Shown here: piece after piece, positions 23,633-31,821 of the stretch | Numbering within the stretch: the first letter of the stretch is position 1 | Layout of the letters: each line of letters starts with the position of its first letter | Source of the DNA: JAVBPT01 sp031549455 | GTDB lineage: Bacteria; Bacillota; Clostridia; Lachnospirales; JAKSVV01 | Direction of reading: 5' to 3' | Length of the DNA stretch: 39,822 nt | Assembly: GCA_031549455.1 (NCBI GenBank) | Contig: JAVBPT010000041.1 | Location: 1 to 39,822, forward strand | Position numbers and translations under genes: made by a program | The notes under the pieces: model-generated | Seen by the model: the letters and a program-made list of their open reading frames with translations, nothing else | The model's database searches: none | What the model was told of the DNA's origin: nothing

Positions 23633-23648
23633 CATATGGGAGGTAACC

Positions 23649-24047
23649 ATGAGACTGAATAATAAATTGATTCAATATTTACAAAGGTGTTCTAAACTGA
23701 ATGACTGCATGCTTTCCCTGTCCAATACAAAGCAAGTCCTACTCTCCGTCTCTCCCAAAGGGGTATTTAAAGAGAAGGAAATGATTAGTCTTGAGCTTTC
23801 TTCCCTTCTTTCAACGTTTAATCAAGAGAAGGGTTTCTACAGCTATATCCTAAATGATCAAAATCGAATTCCCCTTTATTTAAACAAGCATACCAGATAC
23901 GCATCTCAAATCGTATTGCCCCTGTTTCAAGAAAAACGACTCGTTGGTTCCTTGATTATGTCCGCCTCTCATAAACGGTTCGATGAACAAGATCTATTCT
24001 TCGCGCTGACCACTCTCTATTTTTTGGAAAAACTCCTACTTCTTTAG
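23649..24047 (+). CDS. Stand-alone SpoVT C-terminal (GAF-like) domain protein
   Basis: The ATG at 23649 has GGGAGG five bases upstream; longer readings start before the promoter and are not supported. The 132-residue protein resembles the C-terminal GAF-like sensor half of the sporulation regulator SpoVT: a helix, a strand Q-V-L-L-S-V-S-P-K-G, then I-V-L-P-L-F-Q-E-K-R-L-V-G-S-L-I-M-S-A-S, a helix with D-E-Q-D, and a final T-L-Y-F-L-E-K-L helix. The AbrB-type DNA-binding half is absent, so it could sense a small molecule or titrate a partner. It lies convergent to recA. The family match is moderate. Confidence 0.5.
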   Translation: MRLNNKLIQYLQRCSKLNDCMLSLSNTKQVLLSVSPKGVFKEKEMISLELSSLLSTFNQEKGFYSYILNDQNRIPLYLNKHTRYASQIVLPLFQEKRLVGSLIMSASHKRFDEQDLFFALTTLYFLEKLLLL

Positions 24048-24087
24048 TTCGATATTACCATAAATTAAAGTTTTGTCAAGTTTTTTA

Positions 24088-24123
24088 CGAAAAAATAAAC
24101 TCCACTGACTCGTAGAGTTTATT
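24088..24123 (-). terminator. recA terminator
   Basis: Minus strand AATAAACTC / GAGTTTATT, nine pairs with a 12-base loop, followed by TTTT. It begins 11 bases after the recA stop and could also serve the convergent plus-strand gene. Confidence 0.65.
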
Positions 24124-24133
24124 CCTATTTTTT

Positions 24134-25198
24134 TTATTTCTTTTTACTTTCTTTTTCCGGCTTTTCCTCTGTCTTCTCACTCTTCTTGACCGGTGCCTTT
24201 TCAAGTTCTGGAAGATTGCAGATTTTTCTCACTTTATTATCTAGCTCATTGCAAATCTCTGGGTTATCAATCATATATTGTTTTGCATTTTCACGTCCTT
24301 GACCAATTCGATTACCCGCATAAGAATACCAAGCTCCACTTTTTTCAACGAGCTCATATTTCGTGGCAAGGTCTAATACGTCCCCTTCCCTTGAGATGCC
24401 CTTTCCATAAATCATGTCAAACTCTGCCGTCTTAAACGGTGGGGCAATTTTATTCTTAACCACCTTAGCGGTTACTCGGTTTCCAACATTTTCTTCGCCA
24501 ATCTTAATCGCATCTTTTCTTCTCACATCAATCCTTACAGAAGCATAGAACTTGAGTGCTTTTCCTCCTGTAGTGGTTTCAGGACTTCCAAACATAACAC
24601 CAATCTTATCTCTCAATTGATTGATAAAAATGATTGTACATTTTGACTTGTTAACCACCGCCGTCAATTTTCTAAGCGCTTGTGACATCAGCCTTGCTTG
24701 AAGACCCATATGAGAGTCCCCCATTTCTCCATCCAATTCCGTCTTTGGCACAAGAGCAGCAACCGAGTCCACCACCACAATATCCACAACACCTGACCTT
24801 ACAATTGTCTCTGCAATCTCTAGTGCTTGTTCTCCATAGTCTGGTTGTGAGATGTATAGATTTTTGATATCCACACCCAGATTTTCTGCATAAACTGGAT
24901 CAAGCGCGTGTTCAGCATCGATAAACGCCGCAATGCCACCCCTCTTTTGGATCTCTGCAATCATATGTAGTGTTAAGGTTGTCTTCCCGGATGATTCCGG
25001 ACCATATATTTCAATAATTCTTCCCTTTGGAATTCCTCCCACACCCAGCGCAATATCGAGGCTTAAAGATCCTGTCGGTGTGGATGCAACATCCATTGAT
25101 CCCACATGATCACCCAGCTTCATAATGGCCCCTTTACCAAATTGTTTTTCAATTTGTGTGAGCGCAGCATCTAATGCCCTTTGTTTTTCACTATCCAC
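24134..25198 (-). CDS. recA: Recombinase RecA
   Basis: A 354-residue RecA of normal length. It forms the filament on single-stranded DNA for strand exchange and SOS induction. Walker A GPESSGKTT (residues 66-74), Walker B V-D-I-V-V-V-D-S-V-A-A, loop L1 GEMGDSHMGLQARLMSQALRK region, F-I-N-Q-L-R and the loop L2 G-S-P-E-T-T-T-G-G are all present. The C-terminus is a lysine- and glutamate-rich tail. It follows pgsA as in many Clostridia, with a small coiled-coil gene inserted between. No recX is visible and no clear LexA-type box is seen upstream. Confidence 0.97.
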   Translation of the reverse strand: MDSEKQRALDAALTQIEKQFGKGAIMKLGDHVGSMDVASTPTGSLSLDIALGVGGIPKGRIIEIYGPESSGKTTLTLHMIAEIQKRGGIAAFIDAEHALDPVYAENLGVDIKNLYISQPDYGEQALEIAETIVRSGVVDIVVVDSVAALVPKTELDGEMGDSHMGLQARLMSQALRKLTAVVNKSKCTIIFINQLRDKIGVMFGSPETTTGGKALKFYASVRIDVRRKDAIKIGEENVGNRVTAKVVKNKIAPPFKTAEFDMIYGKGISREGDVLDLATKYELVEKSGAWYSYAGNRIGQGRENAKQYMIDNPEICNELDNKVRKICNLPELEKAPVKKSEKTEEKPEKESKKK

Positions 25199-25207
25199 AA
25201 GTGCCTC

Positions 25208-25405
25208 CTATTTAATTATCTTTTTGATTTTAGAAAATTCGGTTTCTATTTTTGTGATCTGTTCTTCCTTCTTGTATAACCATTCTGAGCTGTTATTCAG
25301 CTTTTGATTGATTTGATCTTGAATGCTGTTAAATTGTAACATAGAATCTGCTAGCGTCTTCTCGTTACTAAGCATCCCCTTCAGGGTTCGATCCATATTA
25401 TCCAT
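25208..25405 (-). CDS. Small coiled-coil protein immediately upstream of recA
   Basis: A 65-residue protein starting at an ATG with GGAGG five bases upstream; a GTG two codons earlier overlaps that site and is unlikely. The sequence is polar and helix-forming with heptad-like spacing (M-L-S-N-E-K-T-L-A-D-S-M-L-Q-F-N-S-I and later I-T-K-I-E-T-E-F-S-K-I-K-K-I-I). It ends nine bases before recA, so it is in the recA transcript. I do not recognise a family; no motif links it to recombination. Confidence 0.6.
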   Translation of the reverse strand: MDNMDRTLKGMLSNEKTLADSMLQFNSIQDQINQKLNNSSEWLYKKEEQITKIETEFSKIKKIIK

Positions 25406-25459
25406 AGCCACCTCCCATATTATTTAAATTTTGAATACTTGTCAAACATCATTAACCAA

Positions 25460-25488
25460 AGTATACCTTATTTATCACCAAATAACAA
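25460..25488 (-). promoter_or_regulatory. Probable promoter of the recA operon
   Basis: Minus strand TTGTTA (25488-25483), 17-base spacer, TATACT (25465-25460), about 55 bases before the small gene. A second candidate, TTGACA-17-TAATAT (25445-25417), is too close: transcription would start at or after the ribosome binding site. Confidence 0.5.
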
Positions 25489-25529
25489 TCTTTTTTAAAA
25501 AATACTCAAACTCGACAAAAATCGGCAAT

Positions 25530-26063
25530 TTAGCGAATGACTTCTCTATTTTTATAAATGTAGTCCATGAATGAGACAATTGTTAAGATTAAAACGACAT
25601 ACATGGTAATTTCTGTTACCATGCTATAAGGCGCATTTGTAATCGGTAAAAATAACAAAACTACCCAAACCATCTGAAAGGTTGTCTTGTACTTTCCAAG
25701 CTTACTAGCCGCAATAACCACTTTTTTTTCCGCCGCAATGATTCTAAATCCTGTTATGGCCAGCTCTCTAAATACAATCACAATCGTTGTAAGGTAAACC
25801 TGCGGAAAACCAAGTTCTATAAAACAGATCAAAACGGAGATCACCAGTACCTTGTCCGCTAGTGGATCCAAAAATTTACCAAGTGTGGTTACCAGGTTGT
25901 ATTTTCGTGCAATGTACCCATCTAGCCAATCTGTTAAACAGGCCAGGATAAAAAGACCGAGCGCCACAAGACGATGATAAGGAATGAGCTCCGTCATCAT
26001 ACAAAAAACAATAAATGGAATCATGCAAATTCTAAGAAGTGTTAGTCTATTTGGTAAGTTCAT
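25530..26063 (-). CDS. pgsA: CDP-diacylglycerol--glycerol-3-phosphate 3-phosphatidyltransferase
   Basis: Makes phosphatidylglycerol phosphate in the membrane. The 177-residue protein has the full CDP-alcohol phosphotransferase motif DG-x2-AR-x8-G-x3-D-x3-D (Asp48 to Asp70) in a polytopic membrane protein of standard length, starting MNLPNRLT. Its start overlaps the end of rimO by 17 bases, giving the typical rimO-pgsA-recA order of Clostridia. Confidence 0.95.
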   Translation of the reverse strand: MNLPNRLTLLRICMIPFIVFCMMTELIPYHRLVALGLFILACLTDWLDGYIARKYNLVTTLGKFLDPLADKVLVISVLICFIELGFPQVYLTTIVIVFRELAITGFRIIAAEKKVVIAASKLGKYKTTFQMVWVVLLFLPITNAPYSMVTEITMYVVLILTIVSFMDYIYKNREVIR

Positions 26064-27384
26064 ATGCTATTTCCTTTCCATACAAATCATAACCGACCGC
26101 CTCCGAAATCTTCACCTTTACAAACTCCCCAGTCATATGCGCTTTATCGGTTTGAAAAAATACAATTCCGTCAATATTGGGCAAGTCCATATAAGACCTG
26201 GCACAATACACCCCATCCTCTTCTAATCTTCCGTCCACAATCACCAGTAGTTCTTTTCCCATCCAATCGTTGGCTTTCTGCTCCACAATTCGTTCTTGTA
26301 TAGCCATCAGGGTTTCTTTTCGTCTTTGCTTTTCAGCTTCTTGAACCTGCGCTTTCATTTTGTAAGCGGATGTATTTTCTTCCTTCGAGTAGGTGAAAAC
26401 ACCCAGCTTATCGATGCGAAGCTCTTTGACGTCCTGACAGAGTTCAAGAAAATCCTCTTTGGTTTCCCCTGGAAACCCCACGATAATTGTGGTTCGGATA
26501 ATCATCTCCGGAACAAGCTCTCGCAATCTTGCCACAATCTCAAAAATCCTTTCTTTTGAAACGCGCCTTCCCATCTGTTTTAAGATTTTATTAGAGGTAT
26601 GCTGCAAGGGTATATCTATATATTTACATATTTTTTTTTCTTTTGCAACCACTTGAATCAATTCCTCTGTAATGTTTTCCGGATAACAGTAAAGGAGCCT
26701 GATCCAATCGAATTCTTCTATCTCGCAAAGCTCAGAGAGTAGTTTTGGAAGTTTGAGTTCTTGATATAAATCGATCCCATAACTTGTACTATCTTGGGCA
26801 ATCACGAGTAGCTCGCGCACTCCTGCTTGTCCAAGCTTCTTCGCCTCTTTTAGAATGTCCTCCATAGGCCTTGATTTATACTTTCCTCTTATTTTGGGGA
26901 TGATACAGTATGTGCAAAAATGATTGCAGCCCTCTGCAATTTTTAGATATTCATAATGACCCGCGGTGGTAATCACCCGGTCACATACCCGATCTTCTAT
27001 CTCCGGGTCCACTTCTATAATCTTTTTTTCACCTGCAAAAAGACGGTCTATGATGGTTGTGATCTTCTCATAAGAATGAACACCCAAGATGGCATCCACC
27101 TCTGGCAAAAGATCAAACATCTCCTTTTGATACCTTTCCCCAAGGCATCCGGTCACAATTAAAAACTTACACTGATCCTGTTTATACTGCCCAAGCTCTA
27201 TAATAGACTGAATGCTCTCCTCTTTTGCATCATGAATAAAGGCACAGGTATTAACAATGATGACGTCCGCGAGCGCCTCCTCCGTCACAATGATATGGGA
27301 AGCCTCCAATAATAAATACAACATTTTTTCTGTATCCACTGTATTTTTATCACAGCCTAACGATGTGAATGCAATATTTGCCAT
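26047..27384 (-). CDS. rimO: Ribosomal protein S12 methylthiotransferase RimO
   Basis: A 445-residue radical SAM methylthiotransferase that modifies Asp88 of ribosomal protein S12. The N-terminal UPF0004 domain has TSLGCDKNTVDTE and N-T-C-A-F-I-H-D-A-K-E-E-S; the radical SAM motif is CNHFCTYC followed by IIPKIRGKYKSRP; a C-terminal TRAM domain closes the protein. The G-C-D-K-N-x-V-D motif separates RimO from the tRNA enzyme MiaB. Confidence 0.95.
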   Translation of the reverse strand: MANIAFTSLGCDKNTVDTEKMLYLLLEASHIIVTEEALADVIIVNTCAFIHDAKEESIQSIIELGQYKQDQCKFLIVTGCLGERYQKEMFDLLPEVDAILGVHSYEKITTIIDRLFAGEKKIIEVDPEIEDRVCDRVITTAGHYEYLKIAEGCNHFCTYCIIPKIRGKYKSRPMEDILKEAKKLGQAGVRELLVIAQDSTSYGIDLYQELKLPKLLSELCEIEEFDWIRLLYCYPENITEELIQVVAKEKKICKYIDIPLQHTSNKILKQMGRRVSKERIFEIVARLRELVPEMIIRTTIIVGFPGETKEDFLELCQDVKELRIDKLGVFTYSKEENTSAYKMKAQVQEAEKQRRKETLMAIQERIVEQKANDWMGKELLVIVDGRLEEDGVYCARSYMDLPNIDGIVFFQTDKAHMTGEFVKVKISEAVGYDLYGKEIAYELTK

Positions 27385-27396
27385 AACTCCTCTTTT

Positions 27397-27930
27397 CTAA
27401 AATTTGAGCACGTCGATTTTGCTCAGATCGATTCCATAGATTTCTTGATATACGCTTTGTACATCCAGGGTCGTGATCTTGTCCTGATTCACGCCAATCT
27501 TCTCTATCATCTTCTCCACTTCCTCTGTTGAGCTCCCCTCAATTTCCATATAGGTCGGGATGAGTGGCCAGGTGTCAATATCAATCTCAACCCCAGACAA
27601 TGTATATTGGATTCGTCTGTTTTCTTGATAAGATTTGCTTGGATACCCCAGCTGTTCCAAGAGTTGGTTTGCGGTTTCAAAGTCAGAAACCTCAAGCTCA
27701 AGTTCTCTTGTCCCGTCAAGCTCTTTTTGAAGCACCTGCTTAATCGTCAACGTGGTCTTTTTTCCATTGGTCCTTAATCTGATCCATTTACCAGGAATCT
27801 TTGGGTTGAAATCGTAGACATATCGCCTTTGATCATATTCCCCTCGTTTTACAGCGCCCAGTTCCGCTAACCTCTTTTCCATCTCCTCTTTTTGAATCTC
27901 AAGAACCCTCACCTCATATTCAATTTGCAT
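27397..27930 (-). CDS. CYTH-domain protein (class IV adenylate cyclase / triphosphatase family)
   Basis: A 177-residue triphosphate-tunnel protein. The N-terminal signature reads EYEVR, a variant of E-x-E-x-K with arginine in place of lysine; further charged strands W-I-R-L-R-T, T-T-L-T-I-K-Q and V-E-I-D-I-D-T-W-P-L-I-P-T-Y-M-E-I-E-G fit the tunnel. Members are adenylate cyclases, thiamine-triphosphatases or inorganic triphosphatases; which one cannot be told. It lies 12 bases before rimO. Confidence 0.8.
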   Translation of the reverse strand: MQIEYEVRVLEIQKEEMEKRLAELGAVKRGEYDQRRYVYDFNPKIPGKWIRLRTNGKKTTLTIKQVLQKELDGTRELELEVSDFETANQLLEQLGYPSKSYQENRRIQYTLSGVEIDIDTWPLIPTYMEIEGSSTEEVEKMIEKIGVNQDKITTLDVQSVYQEIYGIDLSKIDVLKF

Positions 27931-27982
27931 TTCTTTTTTCTCCCTTTTGATTTATTATATCAGAAAAAAAGACCAAAAACAA

Positions 27983-29101
27983 TCATCCTTTTTGTAGAGT
28001 TTGATATCCTTTTAGCATCCCTTGCACGGTCTTTTCCCAAGAATACTCCTTTGCTCTTACAATTCCCTTTTCAACTAAAGAGAGTTTTAACCCTTCATCT
28101 TCCAAAACCTCCACCATCTTACTCGAGAGCTCCTCCACATCCTGTGGTGAGATTAGTACTGCTGCATCCCGCAAGATTTCGGGGATGCTTGAGCTGTTAC
28201 TTGATATCACTGGTGTGCTACAACTCATGGCTTCAAGAGGCGGCAAACCAAACCCTTCATACAAAGAGGGATAGGTGAACAAGGAAGCGGCATTGTAGAA
28301 ATAGGGCATCGCTTCATCCGAAACCAGTCCTGTAAAAAGAATGTTTTTTTCGATCTGATGTTCTCTCACCAGCTGTTCTAATCTTTCATAACTCCTACCC
28401 ATCTTCCCAAGAATCACAAGCTTATAATCCCTCGTTAACTTATCTCTAGCCTTTTCAAAAGCCTCGATGAGCATATAGATATTTTTTCTGGGGCTAAAAC
28501 CTCCAGCATATAGAATAAAGTCGGACTCGATTCCATATTTTAAACGAATTACCTCTTTGGCATAATTCTTTTCCATCTTATGATATTTATCATCCACACC
28601 CAGGTAGGTAACCACAATCTTCTCCTCTTTCACATTAAAATACCGCATAATATCCTGTTTAGAATGTTCTGAAACCGTGAAAATGAGATCTGCTTTTTCC
28701 ACAATATAGGGTGTCTTCTTTAAAACATAATCCAGATGTTTCACGTCACAGGTTTCAGGATAAATATACGGTATAAGATCATGGATGGTAAGGCAAAGTT
28801 TTTTGTATTTTTGCCTAGGAAGCCCAATCCCATTAACGGTGTTATGAAACACATCCACATCCACCTTTTTCCTATCCCAATCATTCGTGTACATATTTGC
28901 CCAAAAGTTCTCATCTCTTCCAAGCCTTAATAGACTATTTTTCTTTACGACCTGTTTATATTCCTTCTTATTTGGATTGTATAACACATAGTTGTTTTGC
29001 ACATCTTCTTTTAAAATTCTTCTAAAAGTTTCATATGTATAATTTGCGAGTCCACTCCCAAGATGTTCCTCAACCACCCGCACATCAACTCCTACTCTCA
29101 T
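27983..29101 (-). CDS. Family 4 glycosyltransferase
   Basis: A 372-residue GT-B fold enzyme. The donor-binding half has LYAGGFSPRKN and the E-x7-E motif E-G-F-G-L-P-P-L-E followed by S-T-P-V-I-S-S-N-S-S-S-I-P-E-I; the N-terminal half begins M-R-V-G-V-D-V-R. These are retaining sugar transferases for glycolipid or polysaccharide synthesis; donor and acceptor are unknown. A second, related enzyme is encoded at 35204-36334. It stands ahead of the CYTH and rimO genes. GAGG six bases before the ATG supports the start. Confidence 0.87.
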   Translation of the reverse strand: MRVGVDVRVVEEHLGSGLANYTYETFRRILKEDVQNNYVLYNPNKKEYKQVVKKNSLLRLGRDENFWANMYTNDWDRKKVDVDVFHNTVNGIGLPRQKYKKLCLTIHDLIPYIYPETCDVKHLDYVLKKTPYIVEKADLIFTVSEHSKQDIMRYFNVKEEKIVVTYLGVDDKYHKMEKNYAKEVIRLKYGIESDFILYAGGFSPRKNIYMLIEAFEKARDKLTRDYKLVILGKMGRSYERLEQLVREHQIEKNILFTGLVSDEAMPYFYNAASLFTYPSLYEGFGLPPLEAMSCSTPVISSNSSSIPEILRDAAVLISPQDVEELSSKMVEVLEDEGLKLSLVEKGIVRAKEYSWEKTVQGMLKGYQTLQKG

Positions 29102-29116
29102 CTTAACCTCAATATT

Positions 29117-29149
29117 AAAAAAGCATCCGTACTATATACTATGCTTTTT
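29117..29149 (-). terminator. Terminator after the radical SAM operon
   Basis: Minus strand AAAAAGCAT / ATGCTTTTT, nine pairs, followed by a T run. It lies between the radical SAM gene and the downstream glycosyltransferase. Confidence 0.6.
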
Positions 29150-29164
29150 ATTTACTATATATCT

Positions 29165-30046
29165 CTAAAATAGACTTAGTTGCATGTTCCCGTAACCCGT
29201 CTTATAGCTCCGTATAATGTCTTTCATGTCATACAACAAACCAAGTTCATTGCAACGAGTCGTAAAATATTGATACAGTTTTTTTGCATTTGGAGAGCCA
29301 CAACTATACCGTTCTCCATAACATTTGATATATTTTTGTTTAATTCCCGGAAAGAGCTGGTCCAACTTGTCATAGAAGTAATCCCTTTGATTTGCTCTTA
29401 ATGTCACGCCTGGAGAAAAGTAAATGAACCGGGCCCCATTTTGTTTGGCAAGCGTAATGATCGCCTCAATATTCTCCTCTGTATCATTAATAAACGGTAA
29501 AAGAGGCATTAACAAGATTCCCGCGTAGAGATTGTTTTCCGCAAGTGTTCGAATCGCTTTAAAACGCTCACTTGTTGGCGCAACATGTGGTTCAATCATC
29601 TTGCATATCGCATCATCTGCTGTTGTAATGGTCATCTTGACAATGACAGGCGAATATGAAGCGATGTCCTTCAAAACGGGGATATCTCTTGTCACAAGTG
29701 GACTCTTGGTCGCAATCGCCACTCCGAACCGGTAAGCATGGATCAGTTCAAGTGCGTTATGTGTCAGCTTCAACTCAGCTTCATAAGGATTATATGGATC
29801 GCTCATTGAACCGGTTGCAATCACACCTTTTGTTCTCCTCACCTCAAGCTCATCTCGTATAATCTGTAACGCGTCCTTCTTTGCCTTTACCGTATCAAAG
29901 TCTGTAACACGATAACAATCGCTCCTGCTATCACAATAAATGCAGCCATGTGAACAACCCCTATAGATATTCATGTTGTAATCTGTACCAAACCAGTAAG
30001 TTGTCTTGGATTTGGTCACAATATTTTTAGCTGGTATATATTCCAT
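29165..30046 (-). CDS. Radical SAM protein of the spore photoproduct lyase-like (COG1533) group
   Basis: A 293-residue protein with the cluster motif CSHGCIYC at residues 31-38, preceded by M-N-I-Y-R-G, and the family's G-S-M-S-D-P-Y-N-P-Y-E and I-A-T-K-S-P-L-V-T-R-D segments. COG1533 proteins share the SPL-type fold but usually lack a known substrate; there is no conserved-cysteine proof of true photoproduct lyase here. It follows the zinc-ribbon gene by four bases. Confidence 0.82.
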   Translation of the reverse strand: MEYIPAKNIVTKSKTTYWFGTDYNMNIYRGCSHGCIYCDSRSDCYRVTDFDTVKAKKDALQIIRDELEVRRTKGVIATGSMSDPYNPYEAELKLTHNALELIHAYRFGVAIATKSPLVTRDIPVLKDIASYSPVIVKMTITTADDAICKMIEPHVAPTSERFKAIRTLAENNLYAGILLMPLLPFINDTEENIEAIITLAKQNGARFIYFSPGVTLRANQRDYFYDKLDQLFPGIKQKYIKCYGERYSCGSPNAKKLYQYFTTRCNELGLLYDMKDIIRSYKTGYGNMQLSLF

Positions 30047-30050
30047 ATCT

Positions 30051-30302
30051 CTAAGCCCAACGTTTCAGTCCAGGGAGTGCCCCTTGCATCATCCGCCTCG
30101 CATCCTCTTCTGTCATCTCAGCGTTTTGCATCATAAATGGAATACAAAACTCGATCATTTGCTCCATGCTCATTTCTTGTGTGAACTTTCCCTCATGATA
30201 ACAATAGGTGCAGTACGCATCTGTTTTTGTCCCGTCCTGCTCCGTCCCATACATCTCTCCCGTTTCATCCATTGGCATGGCGCAACTTTGGCAAATTTTC
30301 AT
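30051..30302 (-). CDS. Small zinc-ribbon protein
   Basis: An 83-residue protein with CQSCAMPM at residue 4 and CTYC near residue 31, forming a four-cysteine zinc ribbon, followed by G-K-F-T, M-I-E-F-C-I-P and a C-terminal P-G-L-K-R-W typical of the putative zinc-ribbon family PF12674. Function is unknown. It is packed between htpX and the radical SAM gene. Confidence 0.8.
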   Translation of the reverse strand: MKICQSCAMPMDETGEMYGTEQDGTKTDAYCTYCYHEGKFTQEMSMEQMIEFCIPFMMQNAEMTEEDARRMMQGALPGLKRWA

Positions 30303-30316
30303 AATAAAGCCTCCAT

Positions 30317-31201
30317 CTACTTAATATTTTCTATGGCCTGTATTCTATTTTCGGTCGCAGGATGAGTAGAGAACCAATTGTCTTTTGCTCTCCTTTGCTC
30401 TTTAAATGGATTCACAATATACAAATGTGCGGTTGACTTATTGGCTACCTCTAACGTCTCACTATCTCCCGAAATTTTTAGTAGTGCATTTTTGAGTCCC
30501 TCTTTATTTCTTGTAATTTCTATCGCACTCGCGTCTGCAAGGTATTCTCTTTTTCTAGAAATCGCAAGCTGCATCAGCTGAGCAAAGATCGGTGAAAGAA
30601 TAAGGAATGCGATGGCTAAAATCGCCATTGCACTTCCTCCGCCATTTCTACCATTTTTTTTGCCTCTCCTAAAGCTGGATCGTATAAAATAGTCCGATAA
30701 GATCACAACAAACCCCACAAACACCGTCACAATAGTTGAAAGCAGTATATCGTAGTTTCTGATGTGAGAAAGCTCGTGCGCCAAAACGCCCTCTAATTCA
30801 TACTTATCAAGACGCGCTAGGAGACCTGTGGTTACGCAAACCACTGCATGCTCTGGATTTCTACCGGTTGCAAAAGCGTTCATTGCCTCATCCTCAATCA
30901 CATAGATCTTTGGCATTGGAAGCCCTGTGGCAATGCATAGACCTTCTAGGAGAGAGGTGAGAAGCAAATCCTGCTCTCTCGTTGCCTTTCTCGCCCCATT
31001 TAAGGAAAGAATGATCTTATCGCAGTTGTAATAAGAAATCGTTGCCGGAAGAATCGAAAAAAGGAGTGCAAACACAATCGAGAATGCACCCATCTCATAA
31101 TACATGCAGATCGCATAGACCCCTATCATAATCACTAGTATAAAAAAACTCACGATGAAAAATGAAGAGAGCTTATTTTTTCTTACATCTTCTAATATCA
31201 T
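30317..31201 (-). CDS. htpX: HtpX-type membrane metalloprotease (M48)
   Basis: A 294-residue integral-membrane zinc protease for membrane-protein quality control. HELSH (residues 142-146) is the HExxH zinc site and R-E-Y-L-A-D-A supplies the third ligand; N-A-F-A-T-G is the family strand before it. Four hydrophobic segments are visible. It starts eight bases after lemA, a pairing often seen in bacteria. Confidence 0.92.
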   Translation of the reverse strand: MILEDVRKNKLSSFFIVSFFILVIMIGVYAICMYYEMGAFSIVFALLFSILPATISYYNCDKIILSLNGARKATREQDLLLTSLLEGLCIATGLPMPKIYVIEDEAMNAFATGRNPEHAVVCVTTGLLARLDKYELEGVLAHELSHIRNYDILLSTIVTVFVGFVVILSDYFIRSSFRRGKKNGRNGGGSAMAILAIAFLILSPIFAQLMQLAISRKREYLADASAIEITRNKEGLKNALLKISGDSETLEVANKSTAHLYIVNPFKEQRRAKDNWFSTHPATENRIQAIENIK

Positions 31202-31209
31202 AAAATCAC

Positions 31210-31758
31210 CTAGAAACTAACCTTTGGTGCTTCCCTTTGTTCATCATTTACCACTTCAAAGAATTTCTTTTGTTCAAACTTAAACATGGATGAAATGATG
31301 TTGTTTGGGAATATGAGTAATGCGCTGTTGTATCGTTGCACCGTATCGTTATAAAACTGTCTTGCATACGCAACCTTATCTTCTGTTCCAGTCAACTCTG
31401 TTTGAAGCGCCATAAAGTTTTGATTGGCTTTTAATTCAGGATAATTTTCTGAAACCGCAAATAGTGTTTTAAGGGTTCCTGTCAGCATATTGTTTGCCTC
31501 TGCTGCTCCTTCCACTGTATTGGCTGAAGCATACATATTTCTTGCTTGAATCACTTTTTCAAGTGTTCCACTTTCATGCGCCGCATATCCTTTTACCGTC
31601 TCAACCAAGTTTGGGATGAGATCAAATCTCCTCTTTAGTTGTGTATCAATTTGTGCCCACCCATTTTCAACTCTAAGCTTTAGCGTAATAAGTGAGTTGT
31701 ATACACTTACGATCCAGAACAAAATGATTACCACAAGTCCTAATATAATCCATTGCAT
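31210..31758 (-). CDS. lemA: LemA family protein
   Basis: A 182-residue protein with one N-terminal helix and a long helical body. Typical features are N-S-L-I-T-L-K-L-R-V-E-N-G-W-A-Q-I-D, L-K-R-R-F-D-L-I-P-N-L-V-E-T-V-K-G and Y-P-E-L-K-A-N. The role is unknown; it recurs next to HtpX and DUF2207 proteins, as here, which suggests a shared envelope-protein maintenance function. Confidence 0.92.
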   Translation of the reverse strand: MQWIILGLVVIILFWIVSVYNSLITLKLRVENGWAQIDTQLKRRFDLIPNLVETVKGYAAHESGTLEKVIQARNMYASANTVEGAAEANNMLTGTLKTLFAVSENYPELKANQNFMALQTELTGTEDKVAYARQFYNDTVQRYNSALLIFPNNIISSMFKFEQKKFFEVVNDEQREAPKVSF

Positions 31759-31821
31759 AAAAATACCTCCTTATTTTAATCATTATTATTTTAACACGTT
31801 TTTTTGAGATTGCAATCTTTT

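Noticed and set aside
25417..25445. TTGACA-N17-TAATAT as the recA-operon promoter
   Set aside because: Transcription would begin at or beyond the ribosome binding site; the promoter at 25460-25488 fits better.
25406..25529. LexA/SOS box before recA
   Set aside because: No sequence resembling the Gram-positive GAAC-N4-GTTC box was found; the only signals are promoter hexamers.
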